Part shown: one piece after another, positions 1-7,280 of the stretch
Position numbering within the stretch: position 1 is the stretch's first letter
Layout: each line of letters starts with the position of its first letter
Source: Holophagaceae bacterium
Lineage (GTDB): Bacteria; Acidobacteriota; Holophagae; Holophagales; Holophagaceae
DNA: 58,830 nt
Direction of reading: 5' to 3'
Assembly: GCA_003165415.1 (NCBI GenBank)
Contig: PLUC01000079.1
Span: forward strand, 7,551 to 66,380
The notes under the pieces: generated by a model
Database searches by the model: none
Seen by the model: only the letters and a program-made list of their open reading frames with translations
Told to the model about the DNA's origin: nothing
Position numbers and translations under genes: made by a program

Positions 1-179
1 TTCACGGGGGCCTTCTTGGCGACGGGCTTCTTGGCGGCGGGCTTCTTGGCCGCGGGCTTCTTGGCCGCCGCGGGCTTCTTGGCGGCGGGCTTCTTGGCGG
101 CCGGCTTCTTCGGAGCTGCGGGCGTCTCGGCTACGACGCTGGCCAGACTGGTCTCGTCGGGCTGATGGTTTTGTTCCAT
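1..179 (-). CDS. Possible separate histone H1-like Lys/Pro/Ala-repeat protein, partial
   Basis: An in-frame ATG at 179 sits 8 bases behind AAGGAGTT, a strong ribosome binding site in the tail of the longer TrpC-like frame. Starting here gives MEQNHQPDETSLASVVAETP followed by repeated AAKKP units to the left edge. Such Lys-Ala-Pro-rich basic chains are typical of bacterial histone H1-like, DNA-compacting proteins. The sequence cannot decide whether this is an independent gene, an internal start giving a second product, or just the tail of the larger protein. No stop codon separates it from the upstream domain. Confidence 0.45.
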   Translation of the reverse strand, partial: MEQNHQPDETSLASVVAETPAAPKKPAAKKPAAKKPAAAKKPAAKKPAAKKPVAKKAPV

Positions 180-1145
180 TGGGAACTCCTTTTTGCCCTC
201 GCGGGCTGGTTGAGGGGTGTGGGTGGAGGAATGACGTTTACCGGTTGCGACCGAACCACCCGTTTTCTGGCTACTGCCTTCGTGGGGACCCGCCGCAGCT
301 TTTCCAGGCTTGACGACCGTAGCTGAGGGGTCCTGGGAAACTTCCTGCCTGCCCTTGGTCTTGATGGGCTTTTTCGGGATCTCGACCCCGGCGAGGATCT
401 GCGCCAATCGCTTGCCGGGATAGAACTCGTCCAGTAGCGCGTCTCCGACCATGACGCCGTGCACGCCCATGCCTTCCAGCCGCTGGATCTGCTGGAGCGT
501 GCAGACGCCTGCCTCCAGGATCCGGAGGCACCTGTTCTGGGGGACCTTTTCCAGCAAGGCGAGCGCCTCCTCCCAGCGGGGCTCCCAGGTGTCAAGGTCT
601 CGGCCCAGCACGCACACGATGTCGGCGTCGGCCTCCAGCGCCCGCTTGAGGTCGGCCTCGCTGGCTACTTCCACGATCACGTCCAGGCTCTTGGCCCTGG
701 CCAGCTTCTGCAGCGCCGCGAGCCGGTCCGGCTCCAGCAGGGAGGCCATGAGGAAGACGCCGTCCGCGCCCAGGATCTTGCTCTCCTCGATCTGGTACTC
801 CTCGAAGATGAAGTCGTGGCGGAGCAGCGGGACCTTCACCGCCGAGCGGACGTCGGAGAGGTGCTTGTCCTCCCCGTAGAAGAGGAAGCGGTCGGTGGCC
901 ACCGAGATGACCCGGGCTCCGTTCTCCACCAGGCTCTTGGCGTGGGTGGAAGCGCGGTAGCTTTCCCGGACCTGGCCGCGCAGCGGGTTGCCTCCCGCGG
1001 TCTCGGCGATGATGGAAATGCCCGGCTGGCTCAGTTCCTCTTTCAGCGAGTGGTGTCCCTTGTAGGCATCCTTCACCGCCGCGGGACCTTTTTGCTTCTT
1101 GATTTCGATGTCCAGTGCTTTGAATATCTGGACTTTTTTCAACAT
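1..1145 (-). CDS. TrpC-fold (indole-3-glycerol-phosphate synthase-like) protein with Lys-Pro-Ala-rich C-terminal tail, partial
   Basis: One uninterrupted frame starts at ATG 1145 and runs off the left edge with no stop (381 codons seen). Residues 1-256 follow indole-3-glycerol-phosphate synthase (TrpC, tryptophan pathway) over its whole barrel: IAETAGGNPLRG aligns without gaps with the family's IAEIKKASPSKG, LLRHDFIFEEYQ with LRKDFIxxxYQ, VIVEV with the Glu159 strand, RILEAGV with AESGI. Against the Sulfolobus enzyme, Glu51, Glu159 and Glu210 equivalents are kept (E48, E159, E211), but Lys53 is A50, Lys110 is H110, Asn180 is L180 and Ser211 is A212. Synthase activity is therefore doubtful. 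Residues about 257-322 are a low-complexity linker with AT-richer codons. From residue 323 the chain is KKPAA repeats as in histone H1-like proteins. The gene is divergent from upp. Either a true fusion or two genes that happen to be in frame. Confidence 0.75.
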   Translation of the reverse strand, partial: MLKKVQIFKALDIEIKKQKGPAAVKDAYKGHHSLKEELSQPGISIIAETAGGNPLRGQVRESYRASTHAKSLVENGARVISVATDRFLFYGEDKHLSDVRSAVKVPLLRHDFIFEEYQIEESKILGADGVFLMASLLEPDRLAALQKLARAKSLDVIVEVASEADLKRALEADADIVCVLGRDLDTWEPRWEEALALLEKVPQNRCLRILEAGVCTLQQIQRLEGMGVHGVMVGDALLDEFYPGKRLAQILAGVEIPKKPIKTKGRQEVSQDPSATVVKPGKAAAGPHEGSSQKTGGSVATGKRHSSTHTPQPAREGKKEFPMEQNHQPDETSLASVVAETPAAPKKPAAKKPAAKKPAAAKKPAAKKPAAKKPVAKKAPV

Positions 1146-1359
1146 TTACAACCCCCGGGTCCCATCGGGTCCTGACACGTTTATGCGCAAGGAGTCGAGT
1201 GGGAAGCTTCTTACTAGAATCCACTAAACCAGCGTTTCCAATACGGTCAATAGAATTGTGCAGGTTTTTTTCGATATTCCATTCGTGGTTTTTGCCGGGC
1301 TCAACGCTTTGCGGATCCCCGGGAATGCGCGAAACTGCTACAACACAGGAGAATCAACC

Positions 1360-1986
1360 ATGGAAGCTACGGTGCTCGACCACCCTCTCTGCCAGCACAA
1401 ACTGACTTTGATCCGCGACGTGAAAACCCCTGGCAGCCTGTTTCGCCGGGTCATCGAGGAGCTCGGCCTCATCCTCGCGGTGGAAGGCACCCGCCACCTT
1501 CCCACCGAGCCGGTCGCCGTGGAGACGCCCCTGGAGCGGACTCAGGGCCGCCGGATGCTCCCCCTCGACCCGGTCCTGGTGCCGGTGCTGAGGGCGGGCC
1601 TGGGCCTGCTGCCGAGCTTCCTGCAGCTCATCCCCACGGCCAAGGTGGGGCACCTGGGCCTCTACCGGGACCATGATTCCCTGGTGCCGGTGCCCTACTA
1701 CCGGAACTTCCCGCCGCTCCTGGACCAGCGGATCGTGTTCGTGCTGGATCCCATGCTGGCCACCGGCGGCAGCGCCTCCGAGGCGGTCCGGCAGCTGAAG
1801 GCGGCCGGGGCGAAGAACATCACCCTGTGCTCGGTGATCGCCGCTCCGGAGGGGATCACCCGGCTGCAGGCGGACCACCCTGATCTCAGGATCGTGGTGT
1901 GCGCCCTGGACCGCGAGCTGAACGACAAGGCCTACATCCTGCCCGGCCTGGGCGACGCGGGCGACCGGCTGTTCGGCACGCTGTAG
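1360..1986 (+). CDS. upp: Uracil phosphoribosyltransferase
   Basis: Pyrimidine salvage enzyme: uracil + PRPP gives UMP + pyrophosphate, in the cytoplasm. The 208-residue length is normal for the family. The PRPP-binding loop is seen as VLDPMLATGGSASEAV, and the C-terminus PGLGDAGDRLFGT is the conserved uracil-binding end (PGLGDAGDR). The start ATG 1360 follows CAGGAGA at a good distance. An upstream in-frame start at 1258 would add residues not found in the family and lacks a binding site. Monocistronic as far as can be seen: a divergent gene lies upstream and a convergent small gene directly downstream (stop codons adjoin). Confidence 0.95.
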   Translation: MEATVLDHPLCQHKLTLIRDVKTPGSLFRRVIEELGLILAVEGTRHLPTEPVAVETPLERTQGRRMLPLDPVLVPVLRAGLGLLPSFLQLIPTAKVGHLGLYRDHDSLVPVPYYRNFPPLLDQRIVFVLDPMLATGGSASEAVRQLKAAGAKNITLCSVIAAPEGITRLQADHPDLRIVVCALDRELNDKAYILPGLGDAGDRLFGTL

Positions 1987-2286
1987 CTAGACGGGACTTG
2001 AACGGTAGCCTTTGAGCGCCCTGCGGCTCACGGAAAACCGGTTCAGTTCCCGGCGCACCCGGTCCTGGGCGGCTCGGAGCAGCTGCTCCCGGCGCTTGAG
2101 CAGGCGGCCCAGGGTCCTGGCCCGCGCCAGCGCTTCCGGCCACCGGGGGCCGCGCTCGGCGCTGGCCACGGAAGCCTTGAAGGCCTCGTGCCAGCGGGCG
2201 ATGAGGTCGGGGTTGGGGAACTCCAGCGGCATCGCCAGGATCCGCTCCAGGTCGTCCAGGACGTCGAGCACGGCCTGGTCGCTCAT
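1987..2286 (-). CDS. Small protein following fliD, FliT-like candidate
   Basis: 99 residues, rich in Arg and Leu with a long predicted helix (ARTLGRLLKRREQLLRAAQD), no signal peptide. Its ATG overlaps the fliD stop as ATGA, so translation is probably coupled. Small helical proteins right after fliD are often export chaperones of the FliD cap (FliT) or of flagellin (FliS). No specific motif confirms this, so the role is inferred from position and size only. Last gene of the flagellar filament operon, ending next to the convergent upp stop. Confidence 0.7.
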   Translation of the reverse strand: MSDQAVLDVLDDLERILAMPLEFPNPDLIARWHEAFKASVASAERGPRWPEALARARTLGRLLKRREQLLRAAQDRVRRELNRFSVSRRALKGYRSSPV

Positions 2287-4475
2287 GCCAGGCTGCTCAC
2301 GCTCTGGCCCGCCGACTGGAGCTGGGACAGGGTGGCCTCCATCTGGTTGTACTGGGCCTCCAGCGAAGCCTGCAGGGTATTGAGCATGGTCTGCTGGCTG
2401 GAGATCTGGGTGGTGAGCTGGGTGTTCTGGTTGGTGATGTTCTTCAGCATCTGGGTGATGGTGCCGCTGGCCTCGTTGGTCATGTTGGAGATGGCGTTGA
2501 TGGTCTGCTGGCCCACCCCCTGGCTGAGGGTCAAGGTGCCACTGCCGGTGCCGGTCACGTTGAGGTAGAGTCCGGCCAGGGTCGAACCGGCCGGGCCCTG
2601 GATGATCCCGTTGTCCCCGGTCACGTTGTAGGTCTTGCCGTCGGGAGCGGTGAGCGTCCCGGCCAGCGCGCCGCCGGAGATGAAGGAGGTGATGTCGAAG
2701 CCGATGTTGCCGGTGGCGGTGTTGGGCCCGGCGGCGCCCAGGGACACCTCCGCATTGGTGGAGGTGGCGGCGTTGGCGAACACGTTCTGGGCCGCGGTGG
2801 GATTGGTCGAGATGGCCGTCCGGAAGGCCGTGGTGTCCAGGGTCAGGGAGCCGTCATTGTTGGTGCTGATGCCCAGGGACGCGGCGGAATTGTACGTGGC
2901 CCCGGTGGACAGGCCCTGGGGGAGCCCGGTGAGGGCGGACTGGATCCGGGTGATGAGCGACTGGGCGCCATAGTTGCCGCTCAGGGGGCCCCCTGTGGCG
3001 GAGTCGGTGTTGTAGGTGCTCATGAGGGTGTTGTAGTCGGTGATCACCTGCTGCATATCGGCGGTGGCGGTGTCAACGTCCGGGGCCACGGTGAGGGTGG
3101 TGGTGCCGCTCTGGTTGCCCTGCAGGAGGTTGAAGGTGATCCCGTTGACGGCATCCGACACGGAGTTAGAGGAGCGGGTAAGCTTGATCCCGTCCAGGGT
3201 GAACACCGCGTTGGTGGCGGCGGCGGAGGTGGTGCCGCCGCTGGCGATGGCCGAGTTCGCATTGGCAGCGGCCTGATTGGACTGGGTGCCACCGCTGATG
3301 ATGGTGGTTCCGCCGGCGTTCAGGGTGCCGGCGCCGATGTTAAGGGCGTTGCCGGTGGACCCGCCGGTGGTGTCGGCGATGGTGAGGTTGCTGCCGGAGC
3401 TGCCGACGCCCGAGTTGGTGGAGGTGAGGGTCAGTTCGGTGTCGCCGTTGCTGGCCAGGCTGGTGGTGGCCTTGACGTCCAGGCCGGACGCGCTGTTGAT
3501 GGCGCTCACCAGTCCGTTGAGGCTGTTGGCGTTGCCGGAGGAGCCCCCCAGGGTGATGGTCTGGGTGTGGCCGTTGGTGTCTTCGATGGAGAACTGGCCG
3601 GTCCCGCCGGTGAAGACCGCGGTGGCATCGGGGTCGGCCACCGCGAGGCTGGTGGGATTGCCGGAGCTGTCCAGGGTCGGGGTGAGCGCGGCGGGACTGG
3701 CGGCGTTCAGGGTGCCGGCCGGGATGCCGATGGTGTTGGCCGGGGTGCTGCTGTTGGGCAGCGTGCTGAGGTCGGCGATCTTGATGGTGCTGCCGGCGGT
3801 GCCGGAGCCGGTGGTGGCGGAGGTCAGGATCAACTCGTAGGGGTTGGTCCCGGTGCCGGTATTCACCACCGTGGCCTGGACCCCCAGTCCGGTGGAACCC
3901 GGCACGCTCGGGTTGGCGGTCTGCAGGGCGTTGATGGCGTCGGCCAGGGCATTGATGGTGTTGTTGCCGCCGCTCAGGGTCACCTGCTGGGTGTTGCCGT
4001 TGGTGTCCTCGATGGCGAAGGTGTCGCTGGTGCCGGAGAAGATGGGGTCGCTGGCGTTGGCCACCGCGAGGGTGGTGGCGTTGCCGGAACTGTCCGTGGC
4101 CGGGGAGATCTGGGCGGCGGTGGCGGTGTTCTGCACCGCCACGGTGAAGGTGCCCGAGGCCCCGCCCGAGGCGGTGGCGGTCACGTGGCTGTTGGTGGAG
4201 TCCGAACTGGTCACGATCCGGGCCTGGAAGCCCGAGGTGTTCATGGTGCCCAGGTCGGTGGACAGGGTGCTCATCTGCGTTTCGAGGGAGCTCATCGCAG
4301 AGGAGGTGCTGGTGTTCGCCGACTGCTCTGCCTGCAGGGTCTGCATGGGCAGGCTGGCCTGGGCAATTTCGGCCGTCACCAGCGCGGTGGTGTTGATGCC
4401 GCTGGCGATCCCCGCGAAACTGCTGCTTCCGGTGGAGGTGGTGCTTACGTTGCCTAGACTGAGGGAGGACGACAT
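2283..4475 (-). CDS. fliD: Flagellar filament cap protein FliD (hook-associated protein 2)
   Basis: Forms the cap at the tip of the flagellar filament that guides flagellin folding. The N-terminus GIASGINTTALVTAEIAQAS is the FliD_N signature (family SGLD/N..xIVxxL). The C-terminus is a long helix with heptad-like NQNTQLTTQISSQQTML, as in FliD_C. At 730 residues it is longer than most FliD. The excess comes from a Ser/Thr/Gly-rich middle with tandem flagellin-IN-like units, marked by FAIEDTNGNTQQVTL near 155 and FSIEDTNGHTQTITL near 295. Codon use is Thr/Ser/Gly-biased, as for an exported filament protein. Lies 29 bp after flaG in the same operon. Confidence 0.93.
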   Translation of the reverse strand: MSSSLSLGNVSTTSTGSSSFAGIASGINTTALVTAEIAQASLPMQTLQAEQSANTSTSSAMSSLETQMSTLSTDLGTMNTSGFQARIVTSSDSTNSHVTATASGGASGTFTVAVQNTATAAQISPATDSSGNATTLAVANASDPIFSGTSDTFAIEDTNGNTQQVTLSGGNNTINALADAINALQTANPSVPGSTGLGVQATVVNTGTGTNPYELILTSATTGSGTAGSTIKIADLSTLPNSSTPANTIGIPAGTLNAASPAALTPTLDSSGNPTSLAVADPDATAVFTGGTGQFSIEDTNGHTQTITLGGSSGNANSLNGLVSAINSASGLDVKATTSLASNGDTELTLTSTNSGVGSSGSNLTIADTTGGSTGNALNIGAGTLNAGGTTIISGGTQSNQAAANANSAIASGGTTSAAATNAVFTLDGIKLTRSSNSVSDAVNGITFNLLQGNQSGTTTLTVAPDVDTATADMQQVITDYNTLMSTYNTDSATGGPLSGNYGAQSLITRIQSALTGLPQGLSTGATYNSAASLGISTNNDGSLTLDTTAFRTAISTNPTAAQNVFANAATSTNAEVSLGAAGPNTATGNIGFDITSFISGGALAGTLTAPDGKTYNVTGDNGIIQGPAGSTLAGLYLNVTGTGSGTLTLSQGVGQQTINAISNMTNEASGTITQMLKNITNQNTQLTTQISSQQTMLNTLQASLEAQYNQMEATLSQLQSAGQSVSSLA

Positions 4476-4504
4476 GGAGAGCCTCTACGTGCTGCCGGCA
4501 GAGA

Positions 4505-4957
4505 TCAGCCCTGCTGGTCCACCAGGCCGCCGGAGGCAGTCTTGGAGGTGCCCAGGGTTTGCATTTTCTGGGCCATTGCCAAGACCTGTTCCGGGGGAAT
4601 CTGCAGGATGGTCTGGTGGGTCTGGGGATCCTCGATCTTGACGTAGGTCTGGCCAGTGGCCTTGTCCACCTGCATGCTGGCCGTCTGCTGAGGCTGCACA
4701 TAGTCCTGGATGGTCTTGAGGGCCGCATCCAGCTGTGAGGCCGTTTCCGCCGGCGCGGCGGGTTGGGACGCGGCCACAGAAGCGTTTGCGGATACCGATG
4801 CGGGGGCCGACGGGGTCGAAGGGGTTGCCGCCGTGTTTCCGGCGGCGGGGTCCGGCGCCCCCGCCGGTGTGGTGACTGGCTGCGACTGGGCGACCCCGAG
4901 GGCGGGCAGGGGCAGGCCGGCCGGAACGCTGGTTGTACTGCTGACAGAGGCACCCAT
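4505..4957 (-). CDS. flaG: FlaG family flagellar protein
   Basis: 150 residues with the start at ATG 4957, chosen because GAGGAGA precedes it; the upstream in-frame start at 4993 has no binding site. The first about 80 residues are a Pro/Ala/Ser-rich disordered segment. The C-terminal part has the FlaG core: QVDKATGQTYVKIED and ILQIPPEQVLAMAQKM, matching the family pattern VKVxDxxTGEVIRQIPPEExL. FlaG affects filament length and stands next to fliD in many bacteria, as here. It follows flagellin after a strong hairpin at 4981-5005. Confidence 0.88.
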   Translation of the reverse strand: MGASVSSTTSVPAGLPLPALGVAQSQPVTTPAGAPDPAAGNTAATPSTPSAPASVSANASVAASQPAAPAETASQLDAALKTIQDYVQPQQTASMQVDKATGQTYVKIEDPQTHQTILQIPPEQVLAMAQKMQTLGTSKTASGGLVDQQG

Positions 4958-4980
4958 GGTGATTCTCCTCATTGAACGCG

Positions 4981-5005
4981 GGGGAACAGGCACGGCCTGT
5001 TCCCC
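4981..5005 (-). terminator. Perfect 11-bp hairpin between flagellin and flaG
   Basis: GGGGAACAGGC at 4981-4991 pairs perfectly with GCCTGTTCCCC at 4995-5005 around a 3-base loop. It lies 19 bases past the flagellin stop on the minus strand. There is no U-tract after it on the minus strand, so it may be a partial terminator or an mRNA 3' stabiliser that lets flagellin message outnumber flaG-fliD message. On the plus strand it is followed by TTATTT. Confidence 0.7.
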
Positions 5006-5023
5006 TTATTTCAATTCAAGCCG

Positions 5024-5779
5024 CTATTGAAGGAGGGTGAGGATCCCCTGAGAAGCTTGGTTCGCCTTGGACAAGGCGCTGATGCCGGACTGCTGAAGAA
5101 TCTGGTACTTGGTGAGGTTCACGACTTCATTGGCGATGTTGGCGTCCTGGATCTGGCTCAACTGGGCGGTCTGGTTCTGCATCTGAATGCCCAGCACGCT
5201 GGAGTAGGCCTGGAGGGACTCTTCACCGGCCCCGATGGCGCCCCGGGCCGCGCCCAGGGAGGCGAGGGAAGCGCTGATATTGGTGGCGGCGGTGGCGGCG
5301 TTGGTGGTCAGGCTGCCGGCGAGGGCGGTGACCGCGTCCACCGACACGGTGAAGTTGCCGTAAGTGGTGCCCAGACCCGTGGTGTAACCGGTCGTGGTGG
5401 TGCTGGTCAGGGCGTTGAAGGTGGAGAGGATGCTCTGGAATTCTGAATCCAGGGCGGACTTGTCAGCGCCCTGCCCCTGGGCTTCCTGGGCCAGTTCCGC
5501 CGCGCGGGTGAGCAGGTTGGTGGCCTCGTTGAGGGTGCCGTCCTGGGTCTGCAGGGTGGAGAGCATGTTGTTGGCGTTGGCCTGGCCCTGGACGTCGATC
5601 TGGGTGTCGGCGGTGAGGCCGTTGGCGATCACCAGGCCGGAGGCGTCGTCCGATGCCTGGTTGATGCGCTTGCCCGTGGTGAGGGCGGTGATGGTGTCCT
5701 TCAGTCCTGTGCCGGTGAGACCGAGCTGGTAGCTGGCACCCAGGGCTGCGACGTTGTTGAGAATTGAGGTGACAGCCAT
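5024..5779 (-). CDS. fliC: Flagellin
   Basis: Structural subunit of the flagellar filament, exported by the flagellar type III system (no Sec signal). 251 residues, a minimal D0/D1-type flagellin with almost no variable outer domain. The N-terminal segment TTGKRINQASDDASGLVIAN is the classic flagellin motif (LSSGxRINSAxDDAAGLAI), and the C-terminal NLTKYQILQQSGISALSKAN is the matching end helix (xKxQILQQAGxxxLxQAN). A Thr/Ser-rich stretch near residues 120-150 (ALTSTTTTGYTTG) could carry O-linked sugar. ATG 5779 has CAGGAGGAT in front and begins the family's conserved N-terminus. Confidence 0.95.
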   Translation of the reverse strand: MAVTSILNNVAALGASYQLGLTGTGLKDTITALTTGKRINQASDDASGLVIANGLTADTQIDVQGQANANNMLSTLQTQDGTLNEATNLLTRAAELAQEAQGQGADKSALDSEFQSILSTFNALTSTTTTGYTTGLGTTYGNFTVSVDAVTALAGSLTTNAATAATNISASLASLGAARGAIGAGEESLQAYSSVLGIQMQNQTAQLSQIQDANIANEVVNLTKYQILQQSGISALSKANQASQGILTLLQ

Positions 5780-5799
5780 GGCATCCTCCTGATGCGAAA

Positions 5800-5841
5800 G
5801 GCAGCATCCATGCTGCCGGTGAGGCGTAAGGGAATCCTTAC
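5800..5841 (-). promoter_or_regulatory. Two hairpins in the flagellin 5' leader
   Basis: Two inverted repeats lie between the predicted promoter and the flagellin start. GGCAGCAT/ATGCTGCC at 5800-5817 is a perfect 8-bp stem with a very short loop. GTAAGG/CCTTAC at 5826-5841 is a perfect 6-bp stem with loop GAAT. The first ends about 9 bases before the flagellin ribosome binding site, so it could protect the message or set its translation. Confidence 0.55.
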
Positions 5842-5848
5842 GAGTAAT

Positions 5849-5876
5849 GTTTCGGACGGGATGGCCAGCATCTTTA
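5849..5876 (-). promoter_or_regulatory. Sigma-28-like promoter of flagellin
   Basis: On the minus strand TAAAG (5876-5872) is followed after about 16 bases by TCCGAAAC (5856-5849). The flagellar sigma-28 consensus is TAAA-N15-GCCGATAA, so the -35 fits well and the -10 fits partly. It lies about 70 bases upstream of the flagellin ATG. Spacing is one base long and the -10 is imperfect. Confidence 0.4.
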
Positions 5877-5943
5877 GCTTTTTTCGTTCCGGCCCGGGGA
5901 CGGGGGCGGTCCGGGGCCCGTAACCCCGGTGCTATCATTCGCC

Positions 5944-7278
5944 ATGTCCGCCCTTTCTCTCGCCATGATCACCAAGAACGAAGCGGCCGCCCTGGGCCAC
6001 TGCCTGGATTCGGTGCGCTCCCTGGTTGATGAGATAGTAATAGTAGATACGGGCTCCACCGATGCCACCGTGGCCATCGCCGAATCCTTCGGCGCCCGGA
6101 TCGGTCATTTCCCCTGGCGGGACGATTTCGCCGCCGCCCGCAACGAGAGCCTGCGGCTGTGCACCGGCGACTGGGTGCTGGTGCTGGACGCGGACGAGGC
6201 CATCGACAAGGCGGACCACGGCAAGATCCGCGCGGCCCTGGAGCAGGTGTCGGCGGCGGCCTTCCACCTGGTCTCCCGGAACTACACCTGGGACTGGGCG
6301 GCCAAGGTGTTCGACCAGCCGGTGCTGCCCAACCGCACCGGCTACGCGGAAGGGGCGGAGTTCCCCTTCTATGCCGACATGCCCATCTTCCGCCTGTTCC
6401 GCCGCATGCCGGGCATGGGCTACGCGGGCCGGATCCATGAGCTCCTGGACCCCTGGTTCCGGGGGAGAAACCTTCCCATCGGCCACCTCGACGCGGTGAT
6501 CCATCACTTCGGCAAGCTGGACGAGACCCGGGAAAAGGCAAAAATGGCCTACTACCTGGAATTGGCGGAGCGGGACACGGCCGACCAGCCCCGGGACGCG
6601 GACCGGCAGTTCAAGGTCATGGCCCAGGCCGAGGTGGCCGGGCAATGGGAAAAGGCCTTGGCCGCCGGCCTGGCGGTCCTGCGCCACTCCCGCCGGCCGG
6701 TGCCCTTCGCGGTGCTCATCACCCTCGCCCGGGCGTACCACGAGCTGGGTCGGGACCCGGAGGCGCTGCCCCACCTGCAGCGGGTGCTCCAGAGCCAGCC
6801 CGACCACCCCCAGGCGCTCTGGCGCATGGCCTTCTCCCTGGTGGTCCTGGGCCGGGAGGGGGAGGCGCGGCCCTACCTGGCGCGGGCCATCGCCGCCCAT
6901 CCGGAGGACCAGATGCCCTTCCTGGTCCTGTGCGACCTGGAGGAGCGGGCCGGCAGGCTGACCGAAGCCAGGGCGGCCCTGCGCTCAGCCATCGAACGCC
7001 ACCCCCAGGATCCCCGGCTGCGCCAGGGGCTGGTGGACATGGATCTCCGGCACCGGATGCAGGCCCAGGCCTCGGCGGACGCCATGGAGGCCCTGCGGGC
7101 GCTGCCGGGCCAGGGTGGCGGCCAGTGGCACGCCCTGGCGGCGGGCTTCCTCCTGCGGGCGGGCCACAGGATCCCCGGCCAGGCGGTGCTGGAACTGGGC
7201 TTGGCGGCCTTTCCCCGGCACGAGGGCCTGCGCGCCCTGGACGCGGCGGTCAGGTCCGGGGAAGCCCCCGAAGCCTGA
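5944..7278 (+). CDS. Family 2 glycosyltransferase with TPR domain
   Basis: 444 residues. The N-terminal domain has the GT-A fold marks of GT2 enzymes: SLAMITKNEAAALGHCLDSV, then VDEIVIVDTGSTDATV (nucleotide-sugar binding) and the metal-binding LVLDADEAID. The C-terminal half (about 205-440) is helical repeats with TPR spacing (RAYHELGRDPEALPHLQRVL). ATG 5944 was chosen over a GTG at 5929 since the family begins right at the SALSLAMITKNE strand. It is divergent from flagellin, and together with the OGT-type protein at 8760 it may build or attach a flagellin glycan. The Listeria flagellin O-GlcNAc transferase GmaR also joins a GT2 domain to TPRs. Its target here is inferred from position. Confidence 0.85.
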   Translation: MSALSLAMITKNEAAALGHCLDSVRSLVDEIVIVDTGSTDATVAIAESFGARIGHFPWRDDFAAARNESLRLCTGDWVLVLDADEAIDKADHGKIRAALEQVSAAAFHLVSRNYTWDWAAKVFDQPVLPNRTGYAEGAEFPFYADMPIFRLFRRMPGMGYAGRIHELLDPWFRGRNLPIGHLDAVIHHFGKLDETREKAKMAYYLELAERDTADQPRDADRQFKVMAQAEVAGQWEKALAAGLAVLRHSRRPVPFAVLITLARAYHELGRDPEALPHLQRVLQSQPDHPQALWRMAFSLVVLGREGEARPYLARAIAAHPEDQMPFLVLCDLEERAGRLTEARAALRSAIERHPQDPRLRQGLVDMDLRHRMQAQASADAMEALRALPGQGGGQWHALAAGFLLRAGHRIPGQAVLELGLAAFPRHEGLRALDAAVRSGEAPEA

Positions 7279-7280
7279 AA

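Noticed and set aside
1-120. Regular about 15-base period at the left edge, CRISPR-like at first sight
   Set aside because: It encodes KKPAA repeats in frame; there are no spacers of constant length.
592-1224. Minus-strand frame of 210 codons over the TrpC-like region
   Set aside because: It is out of phase with the frame that carries the TrpC motifs and is Arg/Gly/Pro-rich.
1146-1359. Promoter boxes for upp (TAGAAT near 1246)
   Set aside because: A -10-like box is present but no -35 at proper spacing could be identified, so no promoter is called.
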